A DNA stretch of 64,000 nt, taken from NCBI RefSeq assembly GCF_013778455.1, contig NZ_JACEHE010000022.1, positions 62,001 to 126,000 on the forward strand, read 5' to 3'. The DNA comes from Streptomyces himalayensis subsp. himalayensis (GTDB lineage: Bacteria; Actinomycetota; Actinomycetes; Streptomycetales; Streptomycetaceae). The number at the start of each line of letters is the position of its first letter. Position 1 is the first letter of the stretch. Below the pieces are notes generated by a model. The model had not been told where the DNA came from and made no database searches. It was given only the letters and a program-made list of their open reading frames with translations. This document shows positions 54,447 to 63,350 of this stretch, one piece after another. Position numbers and translations under genes: made by a program.

Positions 54447-54504
54447 CCTTCACCGTCCCCCACCATTTGTTACCCGCGGTTCGAACCCTTCTTCGCGCGC
54501 TCTG

Positions 54505-54542
54505 ACGGACGCGCCGGATCTTCGGAGATCCGGCGCGTCCGT
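54505..54542. terminator. Terminator with 17-bp stem and TCGG tetraloop
   Basis: ACGGACGCGCCGGATCT (54505-54521) pairs perfectly with 54526-54542 across a TCGG loop. It separates the partner-switch genes from the surface-protein genes. Confidence 0.85.
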
Positions 54543-54677
54543 TGTCTTCCCTCCACAAGGTCCCAGGCGTACCTTGAGCGCCCAATCTGATGTGCCGTCA
54601 GTAACTTTTGCGGACCGCACGACACACGAACGCACGGAGGAACTGCGGCACGGCCACCGGCATGAGGGGAACTCGAG

Positions 54678-55358
54678 GTGTCGTACCGGACGTACCAGAA
54701 GCGAACGGCCGCGCTCGCGCTCGGCGCTGCCCTGGCCGGCTCGGCGGTGCTGATGGCCGCCCCCGCAGCCCACGCCGACGTCGTGGACGTCGATTACCAG
54801 TGCAAGACGCCGATCGGCGACAAGGGAGCCGTCTCGCCGATCGACATCAAGGCCGTCAAGAGCGGCAGCGGCTACAAGCTCACCATGTCCTTCCAGAAGG
54901 GTGTCTCGTCCAGCCCGGTGGAGCTGGGCAAGGGCGCGATGAACCCGAGTGCGGTCATCAAGCTGGGCGGTGCGGAGAGCGGCAGCGTTCCCGTGTCGGG
55001 TCCGCCCAACGCCAAGGCGATCCCCGCCAACACTCCCATCAAGATCAGCGACTTGACGGGGACCTATACGCCGAAGAAGAGCGGCAAGGTCACGTTCACC
55101 GCGGGTGTGCTCACCATCAAGGCCCTCGGGACGACGACCACGTGCACCCCCGCCAACAACCCCAAGCCGTCGCTGACCCTGGACGTCACGTCGGCGGGCG
55201 GCGGTACGACCCAGAGCGCACCGGCCGGTGGTGAGGAACTGCCGCAGACCGGTCCTGGGGACTCCGCGATGGCGCTGGGGACGCTCGGCGGCACGGTGCT
55301 GCTTGCGGGGGCCGCGGGGGTGTTGTGGCTTACGCGCCGTAACCAGCCGGTGCGCTGA
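54678..55358 (+). CDS. Secreted cell-wall-anchored protein with LPQTG sorting signal
   Basis: The 226-residue protein has a signal peptide to about residue 33 (AHA) and one ~130-residue domain (CKTPIGDKGAVSPI ... TGTYTPKKSGKVTF ... VLTIKALGTTTTC). A sorting signal LPQTG (188-192), a transmembrane helix (LGGTVLLAGAAGVLWL) and RRNQPVR follow. The same domain is found as the second domain of the 57775 protein. The GTG start follows GGGGAA. It is the first of four adjacent same-strand genes; a sortase would link it to peptidoglycan. Confidence 0.85.
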   Translation: MSYRTYQKRTAALALGAALAGSAVLMAAPAAHADVVDVDYQCKTPIGDKGAVSPIDIKAVKSGSGYKLTMSFQKGVSSSPVELGKGAMNPSAVIKLGGAESGSVPVSGPPNAKAIPANTPIKISDLTGTYTPKKSGKVTFTAGVLTIKALGTTTTCTPANNPKPSLTLDVTSAGGGTTQSAPAGGEELPQTGPGDSAMALGTLGGTVLLAGAAGVLWLTRRNQPVR

Positions 55359-55433
55359 CGGCTGGATCACTCCGTACTTCAGTACGCGACCCGTATGAGC
55401 CGAGCCGCACCTGTACGAGACCAGGAGCCGCCG

Positions 55434-56438
55434 ATGTCGCCGCCCTTGCCGCCGCGCGTACGACTGTTGTCGTCTGCGTTGTCCATGCCGTTGGTTCTGC
55501 TGCTTGTTGTCGCGGCGGCGGCCCCGGTGCGGCCTGCCCACAACGGGATCCTGGCGGCTGCCTACAGCAGCACCGCGTGGTCCGTCGTGCCCTCCGCCGG
55601 TGGTGGGACCCGGCCGGCGAAAGGTGGACGGCCGTACTTCTACGCCGAGGGTGTGCCCGGTGCTGTGCTCGAGGACACGGTGTCGGTCGTCAACCCCGGA
55701 GCGAAGGCGCTCACGGTGGAGCTGCGGGGCGCGGACGCGGACAACACCCGGGGCGGTGGCCTCTCGCTGCGCAAGCGGTCGACGGACACGGGTGCATGGA
55801 TCACCTTCGCCGAGCGCAAGCTGAGGATCCCGCCGCACACACGGGCCGATGTGCCGTTCACGGTGACCGTTCCGGAGGACGCGACGCCCGGCGACCATCC
55901 CGGTGCGATCGTCGCGAGCGGCGGCGGGCGCGACGCGGCGGTGCGGCTGCAACTCCGGGTCAGCGGGCCAACGCTGGCGGCGCTGACCGTCGAGCGCGTG
56001 AGGGCCGAGGGCCGGCACATCTCGTACGACCTGGTGAACCGCGGCAACACCGTGCTGACGCCGAGGCTCACCGTGCGGGCCGACGGAGTCTTCGGCGAGG
56101 TTCTGCACCGCGGCCCCAGGACGCTGCCGGTCGAACTTCTGCCCGGCCGCCGGATCACGCTCACCGAACCGTGGCCGGACGCGCCGACCTTCGACGCGGT
56201 CGACATCAGCCTGACGGCCACGGCGGCGGGCGGCGCCCGGGACACGGCCGCGGGGTCGGCCCGCTTTGTGCCGTGGGGACTGCTCGCGGGGGTGGCGGCC
56301 GGACTGGCGGCTGCGGGAGGTGGCGCCTTCTGGTGGAGGCGACGCGTGGGGGGCCTGCGCGGCCGGAGCGCTCGGGGGCCGGACGTTCGCACCCAACAGA
56401 TGGACCCGGACAACGAGCTGACGGGAGCGGTCACGTGA
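55434..56438 (+). CDS. Secreted membrane-anchored DUF916-like protein
   Basis: The protein is 334 residues from ATG 55434 (AGGAG 6 bp upstream), with a signal peptide to about residue 35. A beta-rich ectodomain has the segments PGAKALTVELRGADADN and FTVTVPEDATPGDHPGAIVAS that recall DUF916 (WxL-interacting/peptidoglycan-binding). A C-terminal transmembrane helix (LLAGVAAGLAAAGGGAFWW) and RRR follow. The stop overlaps the next start (TGATG). The assignment is by family-level resemblance, not a search. Confidence 0.72.
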   Translation: MSPPLPPRVRLLSSALSMPLVLLLVVAAAAPVRPAHNGILAAAYSSTAWSVVPSAGGGTRPAKGGRPYFYAEGVPGAVLEDTVSVVNPGAKALTVELRGADADNTRGGGLSLRKRSTDTGAWITFAERKLRIPPHTRADVPFTVTVPEDATPGDHPGAIVASGGGRDAAVRLQLRVSGPTLAALTVERVRAEGRHISYDLVNRGNTVLTPRLTVRADGVFGEVLHRGPRTLPVELLPGRRITLTEPWPDAPTFDAVDISLTATAAGGARDTAAGSARFVPWGLLAGVAAGLAAAGGGAFWWRRRVGGLRGRSARGPDVRTQQMDPDNELTGAVT

Positions 56439-57778
56439 TGTCCCCCGAATCGCCCTCCGGGCCCGTCCTCAATCGCCGGACGGGCTCACATGAGCCTGTC
56501 CGGCGATCGAGGACCGGGGTCTGGGGCGGAGCCCTCACGCGGCGGAGCCGCATATGGATACAGCCGGGAAGGGGCGGGGTGAGGGAAAGCCCCGCAGGGC
56601 CCACCCCCCGGCTCACTCCACGCGCGCGTGCCCGCGCAGCAGGCCGAGCCCCGGTCCAGGGAGCAGCAATCGCCCTGGCGATCGCCCTCGCCCTCGTACT
56701 GCTTCCGGCAGGCATGCCCGCCTCCGCCGCCGACAAGCCCGCCGTGAAGCTCTCCAAGTCCGAGGCCGGCGCGGGCGGTTCCCTCACCGTGACCGGCAAA
56801 GGCTGGCGTCCGAACACCCTGCTGATGCTGCTCATCTGCGGTCGGTCCGCGCCCGGCAGGGGCGTGATCGGCGGTACCAACTCCTGTGCCAACGGCGACG
56901 GCCGCGCCGTCACGACGGACGGCGAGGGGGCGTTCAGCAAGAAACTGCCGGTCGCCGAGCCGCCGGAGCCGTGCCCGTGCGTCGTGCACGTCGCGACGGT
57001 CACCGGTGAGCAGGCCGCCGCGGACGCCGTACTGAGGGTCGCGGGCCACCCCGTCGCGCCGCTGCCGGAGCAGGACGGCGCGGGGAAGCTGTCGGTGCTT
57101 GACGACACCCGGCTCGAGGGCTCGAGCGGGCTCCTCACCTGGTTCGGTGCGCCGCCCGGCCGGGAGCTCGTCTTCACCGTCGGCAACGTCGGCTCCGCCC
57201 CCGTCAAGGACCCCGTCTTCCAGGTGGGCACCTCCCACGGCGTGTTCGCCCCGCAGTGGGAGGAACAGCAGTGGCGCGGCACCATCGCGCCCGGGAAGAA
57301 GGCCCGGATCAAGCTGCCGGTCGAGCTGGCCGCCGGCGCCCACGGCGACTATCTGGTCTCGCTCAGGTTCGGCGGGAAGGTGCTCGCCGAACAGCCGTGG
57401 GGCGTGGGCCGCCCGTGGGGCGTCACGCTCTTCTGGATCCTGCTCTGCGTCGTCGTACCCGCCGCGGTGTTCCGCATCGGCATGGCGATCGTCGACCGGG
57501 TGCGCCCGCGGGGGCACGGAGGCAACGGGCGCCACCGGAGCGTACGACTGCCCGACGTCACCGTCCGCCTCCCCAGGCTGGGGCTGTCCCCGACGGCGAC
57601 CGGCACCCCGGCGAAGCCGTCGCGCAGCGACGAGAACGCGCGGCCGGCCCGTACGACCACGACCCTGCCCTGGTTCACCCCGGACACCGATCCCGGGGCG
57701 CCGGCCGGTCGGCTCTCCGCACCGTCAGAGCTCTCCGCACCACCGCAGAACAGTCCGACGACGAAGGGAAACACGTGA
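56438..57778 (+). CDS. Secreted membrane-anchored protein, third gene of the surface cluster
   Basis: The protein is 446 residues from ATG 56438, but bases 56451-56590 are a dispersed-repeat copy, so the first ~50 residues are probably not native and GTG 56579 is an alternative start. A signal-like helix (AAIALAIALALVLLP) follows. The ectodomain includes KLSKSEAGAGGSLTVTGKGW (an Ig-like strand) and CPCVVHVATV. A C-terminal transmembrane helix (LFWILLCVVVPAAVF) precedes a ~100-residue cytosolic Arg/Thr/Pro tail. It overlaps the next gene by four bases (GTGA). Confidence 0.7.
   Translation: MSPESPSGPVLNRRTGSHEPVRRSRTGVWGGALTRRSRIWIQPGRGGVRESPAGPTPRLTPRARARAAGRAPVQGAAIALAIALALVLLPAGMPASAADKPAVKLSKSEAGAGGSLTVTGKGWRPNTLLMLLICGRSAPGRGVIGGTNSCANGDGRAVTTDGEGAFSKKLPVAEPPEPCPCVVHVATVTGEQAAADAVLRVAGHPVAPLPEQDGAGKLSVLDDTRLEGSSGLLTWFGAPPGRELVFTVGNVGSAPVKDPVFQVGTSHGVFAPQWEEQQWRGTIAPGKKARIKLPVELAAGAHGDYLVSLRFGGKVLAEQPWGVGRPWGVTLFWILLCVVVPAAVFRIGMAIVDRVRPRGHGGNGRHRSVRLPDVTVRLPRLGLSPTATGTPAKPSRSDENARPARTTTTLPWFTPDTDPGAPAGRLSAPSELSAPPQNSPTTKGNT
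56451..56590. repeat. Dispersed GC-rich repeat (copy D), inside the 56438 frame
   Basis: CGTCCTCAATCGCCGGACGGGCTC, a GAGCCTGTCCGGCGATCGAGG echo and GGGAAGGGGCGGGGTGAGG repeat the family pattern. It lies between the two membrane-protein genes. Confidence 0.7.
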
Positions 57779-59208
57779 GCAGGCAACGGAGGGTCGGTCC
57801 GGTCCGCGGGGCCCCGGGGGCGCGGAGTCAGTGGATCCGGAGGGCCGCCGGCCCACGCAGAATCAGCGTGTGCGGCGTCGCCCTCATGCTGAGCGGTGCC
57901 GGCATCCTGCTGGCCGCCGCGCCGGCGCAGGCGGCCGAGGTCGCCTACAAGACCGAGTGCATCCCGCCCGCGATCTCCGGCATGGACCCCGTGCAGGGCA
58001 CCACCAAGGTGGAGATCACCGCGCCGGCCGAGGCGAAGGTCGGGGACGAGGTCGAGGTGGTGTGGAAGTTCGTCCAGGCCGCCTCGAAGAACCCCGACGT
58101 CCTCGACCTGGAGGAGAACACGGTCAAGCCGACCGGCACGCTCAAGGCGGGCGGCGCGCAGACCGCCGACATCGCGATGGAGGGGCCGCGCGAGAACCCG
58201 CCCATCCCCAAGAACAGCGACATGAAGCTGTCCGACATGAAGGGCAAGCTGAAGCTGACGGCGGCCGGAGAGATCACGCTGACCCCGGACGCGTACAACA
58301 TCAACGTCAGCAAGCCGATGTCGACGGACACGAAGTGCACGCCGCAGGAGCAGGTGAAGTCCGCGGCGACCATCAAGGTGACCGGTGGGGGCGGGAGTTC
58401 GGGCGGTACGACGGGTGGGCTCCCGACCGGTGTGCCCACGGGCCTGCCGACCGGTCTCCCCACGGGTCTGCCGACCGGCCTTCCGACCGGCCTCCCGACG
58501 GGCGGCACCAGCGGCTCCTCCGGAGGCGACACCGGCGGCTCCGCCGGGGGCAGCGACAGCGGGGGCACGACAGGCGGGGACGACGGCGGCGCCGGCGGTG
58601 GCGGCGGCGGGCAGACCGACTTCACGGGCAAGGAGGTGCAGATCCCGTACGAGTGCAAGACGCCGATCGGCGACAAGAGCGCGACGTCGCCCGTGCAGAT
58701 CAACGCCAAGAAGGACGGCGGCGACTTCGGCCTCACGGTGCAGTTCAAGAAGTCCGTGATGGACAGTCCGGCGGACATCCCGGCGGACTCCGTGAAGCCG
58801 TCGATGGAGGTCGTGCTCGGCGGTGCCGACAAGGGCACGGTGCACGTCGAGGGCCCGACGAACAAGGAACCGATCAAGTCGGGCGACCCCATCAACATCC
58901 CCGACCTGACCGGCACCTACAAGCCGGGCGCCGACGGGAAGGCGACCCTGTCGCCGGGCGTGCTCACCGTGAAGGCGCTCGGCACGACGACGACCTGTAC
59001 GCCGGCCAAGACCGAGGTGTCGCTTGAGCTCGACACGGCGGCTCAGCCGGGCGGGGCGTCCGGTGGCTCGGCGTCCGGCGGCGGGCTCGCCGAGACGGGT
59101 GCGGACGACAACGGTGCGCTGCGTGCGCTCGGGCTGGTCGCGGGCACCGTGATCCTGCTCGGCGGAGCGGTCTTCACATTCCTGCCGCGACGCCGTACGA
59201 CGCACTGA
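57775..59208 (+). CDS. Secreted cell-wall-anchored protein with two beta domains and LAETG sorting signal
   Basis: The protein is 477 residues from GTG 57775. It has a signal peptide and a first domain of ~170 residues (IPPAISGMDPVQGTTKVEIT). A Gly/Thr/Pro linker follows, built of GLPT repeats encoded by 12-bp units at about 58415-58502. A second domain follows, homologous to that of the 54678 protein (CKTPIGDKSATSPV ... KALGTTTTC). LAETG (438-442), a helix and RRR end it. LAXTG is the class E sortase signal of Streptomyces. Four same-strand genes end here before a hairpin. Confidence 0.88.
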   Translation: MSRQRRVGPVRGAPGARSQWIRRAAGPRRISVCGVALMLSGAGILLAAAPAQAAEVAYKTECIPPAISGMDPVQGTTKVEITAPAEAKVGDEVEVVWKFVQAASKNPDVLDLEENTVKPTGTLKAGGAQTADIAMEGPRENPPIPKNSDMKLSDMKGKLKLTAAGEITLTPDAYNINVSKPMSTDTKCTPQEQVKSAATIKVTGGGGSSGGTTGGLPTGVPTGLPTGLPTGLPTGLPTGLPTGGTSGSSGGDTGGSAGGSDSGGTTGGDDGGAGGGGGGQTDFTGKEVQIPYECKTPIGDKSATSPVQINAKKDGGDFGLTVQFKKSVMDSPADIPADSVKPSMEVVLGGADKGTVHVEGPTNKEPIKSGDPINIPDLTGTYKPGADGKATLSPGVLTVKALGTTTTCTPAKTEVSLELDTAAQPGGASGGSASGGGLAETGADDNGALRALGLVAGTVILLGGAVFTFLPRRRTTH

Positions 59209-59235
59209 CCGCCGTACGACCCGGTGCAACGCGAA

Positions 59236-59265
59236 GGGCCGCCGCACCCAACGGTGCGGCGGCCC
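59236..59265. terminator. Bidirectional terminator of the surface cluster and PTR gene
   Basis: A perfect 13-bp stem GGGCCGCCGCACC / GGTGCGGCGGCCC closes a CAAC loop between the convergent genes at 57775 and 59299. Confidence 0.88.
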
Positions 59266-59298
59266 CTCGTACGAACCGTTCGAAGCGAACGCGCTACG

Positions 59299-60789
59299 TC
59301 ACTTGACGTCGCCCATGAGCTCCTTGACCCGCTTGCGGTACATCCACAGCGCGATGCCGGCGAGCACGGCGAGCGCGGCCTGGAGGCCGACGATGCCGGT
59401 CTTGTTCAGGTCGACACCCGCGATGGACAGCAGACCGGTGGTGCAGTCGCCCGCGGTGACGGCGAGGAACCAGACACCCATCATCTGCGAGCCGTACTTG
59501 ACCGGTGCCATCTTGGTGGTGATGGACAGACCCACCGGGGAGAGGCACAGCTCACCCACGGTCTGGACGAAGTAGATGGCGACCATCCACCACGCGGCGA
59601 CCTTGGCGCCGTCCCCGGCCATGGTCAGCGGGATCAGGAAGACGAAGAACGAGACACCGATCAGGAACAGACCGGACGCGAACTTCACGACCGTGCTCGG
59701 CTCCTTGCCGCGCCGGTTCAGCGCCAGCCAGATCCAGGCGACGACCGGGGCCAGTGCCATGACGATGACCGGGTTGACCGACTGGTACCAGGAGACCGGG
59801 AAGTCGAAGCCCAGGATCACCGTGCGCGTCGAGGACTCGCCGAAGATCGCCAGGGTGGAACCGCCCTGGTCGTAGATCATCCAGAAGAGGGCCGCGGCCA
59901 CGAAGAACCAGATGTAGCCGGAGACCTTCGACTGCTCGGCGGTGGTCAGCTCCTTGTCGCGCTTGATGCGCGCCAGGACCATGACCGGGATGATGAGGCC
60001 GGCGAGGGTGATCGGGACGAGCGCCCAGTTCAGGGTGTACGTGCCGGTGACGACGAGACCGCCGTAGACGACGACGGCGACGACCAGCCAGAAGAGGCCC
60101 TTGCGCAGCGTCGAGGCCTTCTCCGCGGCCGACAGCGGCTTCGGGACGACGCTGGAGGCCGGGTTCAGGTGGCGGGTGCCGATCAGGAACTGGGCCAGAC
60201 CCAGCGCCATGCCGAGCGCGGCCAGCGCGAAGCCCAGGTGCCAGTTCACGTTCTCGCCGACGGTGCCGATGATCAGCGGCGCGGCGAAGGCACCGAGGTT
60301 GATGCCCACGTAGAACAGCGTGAAGCCGCCGTCGCGGCGCGGGTCGTCCGGGCCTTCGTAGAGCTGGCCGACCATCGTGGAGATGTTGGCCTTCAGCAGA
60401 CCGGAGCCCAGGGCGACGAGGCCCAGACCGGCGAAGAAGGTGCCCTCGGAGGGCAGGGCCAGCGTCAGGTGGCCCAGCATGATGACGCCGCCCGCGATCG
60501 CGACGGTCTTACGGGGACCCCAGACGCGGTCGCCGAACCAGCCGCCGGGCATGGCGAGCAGGTACACCAGCGACAGATAGACCGAGTAGATCGCGGTCGC
60601 CGTGGCCGGGCTCATGCCCATGCCGCCGGGTGCGATCAGGTACAGCGGGAGCAGCGCCCGCATGCCGTAGTAGGAGAAGCGCTCCCACATCTCGGTCAGG
60701 AAGAGTGTGGCCAGGCCGCGGGGGTGGCCGAAGAAGGTCTTCTCGAAGCCAGGGGTACTGGCCGAGTCCTTCGTCAGGCTGGACGCCAT
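59299..60789 (-). CDS. POT/PTR-family di/tripeptide:proton symporter
   Basis: The protein is 496 residues from ATG 60789 (AAGGAA 7 bp upstream). It is an MFS-fold oligopeptide transporter with the family motif TEMWERFSYYGMRALLPLYLI (in parts; ExxERFxYY) on helix 1. Further segments are GGWFGDRVWGPRKTV and late GLSITTKMAPVKYGSQMMGVWFLA (in parts). It imports small peptides with protons. It stands alone with a ~480-bp gap on its promoter side. Confidence 0.93.
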   Translation of the reverse strand: MASSLTKDSASTPGFEKTFFGHPRGLATLFLTEMWERFSYYGMRALLPLYLIAPGGMGMSPATATAIYSVYLSLVYLLAMPGGWFGDRVWGPRKTVAIAGGVIMLGHLTLALPSEGTFFAGLGLVALGSGLLKANISTMVGQLYEGPDDPRRDGGFTLFYVGINLGAFAAPLIIGTVGENVNWHLGFALAALGMALGLAQFLIGTRHLNPASSVVPKPLSAAEKASTLRKGLFWLVVAVVVYGGLVVTGTYTLNWALVPITLAGLIIPVMVLARIKRDKELTTAEQSKVSGYIWFFVAAALFWMIYDQGGSTLAIFGESSTRTVILGFDFPVSWYQSVNPVIVMALAPVVAWIWLALNRRGKEPSTVVKFASGLFLIGVSFFVFLIPLTMAGDGAKVAAWWMVAIYFVQTVGELCLSPVGLSITTKMAPVKYGSQMMGVWFLAVTAGDCTTGLLSIAGVDLNKTGIVGLQAALAVLAGIALWMYRKRVKELMGDVK

Positions 60790-61274
60790 GGGTCGTTCCT
60801 TGTGGGTTCGGGACGCGGTGCCTGGAGAGGTGACGCGCCCGGTGGGGGGCGGCCGGCACCGGCATCGGGCCGTCCACCACCCAACGCCCAGGGGGGATTC
60901 GCTCGCTCCGGTCCGGAAGCGAGGGACGGTGACACCGGGATCCACGCCCTGGCGCATCGTCGCGCAGGGCCCGGCCAACAGGTCATTCCTTGTAAGGCTG
61001 GCAGCTGCCGGCCCGCACATGAAGATGACCTTCGGCCCGCAATAGCGTGCCAAAGGCCATTCAGTAGTGCTACAGGCGTTCTGCCACAATAAAGCACGAC
61101 ACAGTGTGATATGAAGGCGGCTGAGACGCGAATCACAGGCTGAGCGGGAACCGAGGCCTACTTTCGAAGGTCACTTCCAGTGTCTCACCCCACACCCGCA
61201 GGCCCGTCCCGATGGGCCGGCGGCGTGGCAGATCACACCCCGGACGTAGTCCGCCGCGGACTACCATCACCTCC
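60790..61274. other. 485-bp gap between the PTR gene and the response regulator
   Basis: No gene is visible on either strand. A small palindrome GGCAGCTGCC occurs near 60996, and a CACAGTGTG motif with an AT-richer patch lies at about 61080-61112 (CAATAAAGC; GTGATATGAAG). The latter could hold the PTR promoter, giving a ~300-nt leader. TACCAT just before 61275 probably promotes the response regulator. Confidence 0.4.
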
Positions 61275-61952
61275 ATGACCCGTGTTCTGCTTGCCGAGGA
61301 CGACTCGGCCATCTCGGAGCCGCTTGCTCGCGCCCTGCGCCGGGAGGGCTACGAGGTCGAGGTGCGCGAGGACGGTCCGACCGCGCTCGACGCCGGAGTA
61401 CAGGGCGGCGTCGACCTGGTCGTACTCGACCTCGGGCTGCCCGGCATGGACGGACTGGAGGTGGCCCGCCGGCTGCGCGCCGAGGGGCTCACGGTGCCGA
61501 TCCTCATCCTGACCGCACGCGCCGACGAGGTGGACACCGTCGTCGGTCTCGACGCGGGCGCCGACGACTACGTCACCAAGCCCTTCCGCCTCGCCGAACT
61601 CCTCGCCCGCGTGCGGGCCCTGCTGCGCCGCGGGGCAGCCGAGCCCCAGCAGCCGCCCGCCACCCACGGTGTGCGTATCGACGTCGAGTCGCACCGCGCC
61701 TGGATGGGCGACGACGAGCTCCAGCTCACCGCCAAGGAGTTCGACCTGCTGCGCGTGCTGGTGCGCGACGCGGGCCGGGTCGTCACCCGCGACCAGCTGA
61801 TGCGGGAGGTCTGGGACACCACCTGGTGGTCCTCGACCAAGACGCTCGACATGCACATCTCGTGGCTTCGTAAGAAGCTCGGCGACGATGCAGCGAACCC
61901 GCGCTACATCGCCACGGTCCGCGGTGTCGGCTTCCGCTTCGAGAAGTCCTGA
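61275..61952 (+). CDS. Two-component response regulator, OmpR/PhoB family
   Basis: The 225-residue regulator has a receiver domain with acidic pocket EDD (8-10), phosphoacceptor Asp52 (VVLDLGLPG), TARAD and Lys in DDYVTKPF. The winged-helix DNA-binding domain includes LTAKEFDLLRVLV and ISWLRKKLGDD ... YIATVRGVGFRF. The ATG is preceded by TACCAT seven bases upstream and no Shine-Dalgarno, fitting a leaderless promoter. The partner kinase is next. Confidence 0.95.
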   Translation: MTRVLLAEDDSAISEPLARALRREGYEVEVREDGPTALDAGVQGGVDLVVLDLGLPGMDGLEVARRLRAEGLTVPILILTARADEVDTVVGLDAGADDYVTKPFRLAELLARVRALLRRGAAEPQQPPATHGVRIDVESHRAWMGDDELQLTAKEFDLLRVLVRDAGRVVTRDQLMREVWDTTWWSSTKTLDMHISWLRKKLGDDAANPRYIATVRGVGFRFEKS

Positions 61953-62042
61953 GGGGTTCGGGAAGACCGCCCGCCCGGAGAGAACGGCCGACGTGCAGAG
62001 ACGGACTGACGTGCATACTTCGAACGACCCCCGGACACCGTC

Positions 62043-63323
62043 ATGCGCCGCCGGCTGATCAACTCCACGCTCGCCGTGGTGCTCATCGTCATCGCCGTGT
62101 TCGGGGTCTCCCTCGTCATCGTCGAGACCCGCACGATCAGCAGCAGCGCCCAGGACCGCGTGGAGTCCGAGGCCCTGCGGCTCGTCAGCATCGTCGACAG
62201 CCGGCTGATCAGCGACGAGAAGATCACGGCGGGCATACTGCGGGACCAGGTCCCCGCCGAGCGGTACGCGCTGATCGAGATCGAAGGGCGCGCGCCCGTC
62301 GAGGTCGGCGAGCGCCCGGTCGGCGAGGTCATCCAGTCCACGGCCACGGGCGAACAGGGTGAGAAGGTCACCGTCCAGGAGTCACGGTCCTCGGTCACCG
62401 AGGAGGTCGGCCGGACGCTCCTGATCATCGCCGGCGTCGCACTGCTGGCCATCGTCGCCGCCGTGCTCCTCGCCGTACGCCAGGCGAACCGCCTCGCGTC
62501 CCCGCTGACCGACCTCGCCGAGACCGCGGAGCGGCTGGGATCCGGCGACCCCCGGCCGCGCAGCAAGCGGTACGGCGTCCAGGAGCTGGACCGGGTCGCC
62601 GATGTGCTGGACCGCTCCGCCGAGCGGATCGCGCGGATGCTCACCGCCGAGCGGCGTCTCGCCGCCGACGCCTCGCACCAGCTGCGCACACCCCTGACCG
62701 CGCTGTCCATGCGGCTCGAGGAGATCGCGCTCACCGAGGACCTGGAGACGGTCAAGGAAGAGGCGACGATCGCACTGACGCAGGTCGAGCGGCTCACGGA
62801 CGTCGTCCAGCGGCTGCTCACCAACGCCCGGGACCCGCGCACCGGCTCCGCCGTCTCCTTCGACCTGGACGAGGTCATCAAGCAGCAGATCGAGGAGTGG
62901 CGGCCCGCCTACCGCAGCGCGGGCCGGGCCATCGTCAGCTCGGGCAAACGGCATCTGCAGGCGGTCGGCACGCCCGGCGCGGTCGCGCAGGTGCTGGCCG
63001 CGCTGATCGAGAACTCGCTGATGCACGGGGGCGGCACGGTCGCGCTGCGCACCAGGGTCACGGGCAACCAGACCGTCATCGAGGTCACCGACGAGGGCCC
63101 GGGTGTGCCGCCGGAACTGGGTGCGCGGATCTTCGAGCGGACCATCAGCGGCCGCAACTCCACGGGGATCGGGCTCGCCGTGGCCCGCGATCTGGCGGAG
63201 GCGGACGGCGGCCGCTTGGAGATGCTGCAGACGAAGCCGCCGGTGTTCGGGCTCTTCCTGTCGCGTACGCCGCCGAAGAGGTCCGTGGCCGACGAGGCGG
63301 CGGCGCAGACGACCGTCAGATGA
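62043..63323 (+). CDS. Sensor histidine kinase
   Basis: The 426-residue kinase has two transmembrane helices (about 8-28 and 125-147) around a ~95-residue extracellular sensor, and a HAMP-like stretch (RLASPLTDLAETAERLGSGD). The H-box DASHQLRTPLTALSMRLEE has phosphorylatable His212. The N-box ENSLMHGGG and G-boxes DEGPGVPPELG and NSTGIGLAVARDL follow. It lies 90 bp after the response regulator, with which it forms a two-component system of unknown signal. Confidence 0.94.
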   Translation: MRRRLINSTLAVVLIVIAVFGVSLVIVETRTISSSAQDRVESEALRLVSIVDSRLISDEKITAGILRDQVPAERYALIEIEGRAPVEVGERPVGEVIQSTATGEQGEKVTVQESRSSVTEEVGRTLLIIAGVALLAIVAAVLLAVRQANRLASPLTDLAETAERLGSGDPRPRSKRYGVQELDRVADVLDRSAERIARMLTAERRLAADASHQLRTPLTALSMRLEEIALTEDLETVKEEATIALTQVERLTDVVQRLLTNARDPRTGSAVSFDLDEVIKQQIEEWRPAYRSAGRAIVSSGKRHLQAVGTPGAVAQVLAALIENSLMHGGGTVALRTRVTGNQTVIEVTDEGPGVPPELGARIFERTISGRNSTGIGLAVARDLAEADGGRLEMLQTKPPVFGLFLSRTPPKRSVADEAAAQTTVR

Positions 63324-63350
63324 CGGGCCGGGGACGAGCCGCGCCGGAGG

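Noticed and set aside
55577..56437. Long upstream extension of the 56438 gene through the 55434 gene
   Set aside because: The frame is open across the DUF916-like gene by GC bias alone. The upstream part is a shifted reading of a gene with its own signal peptide and ribosome site, so the start was placed at 56438 or later.
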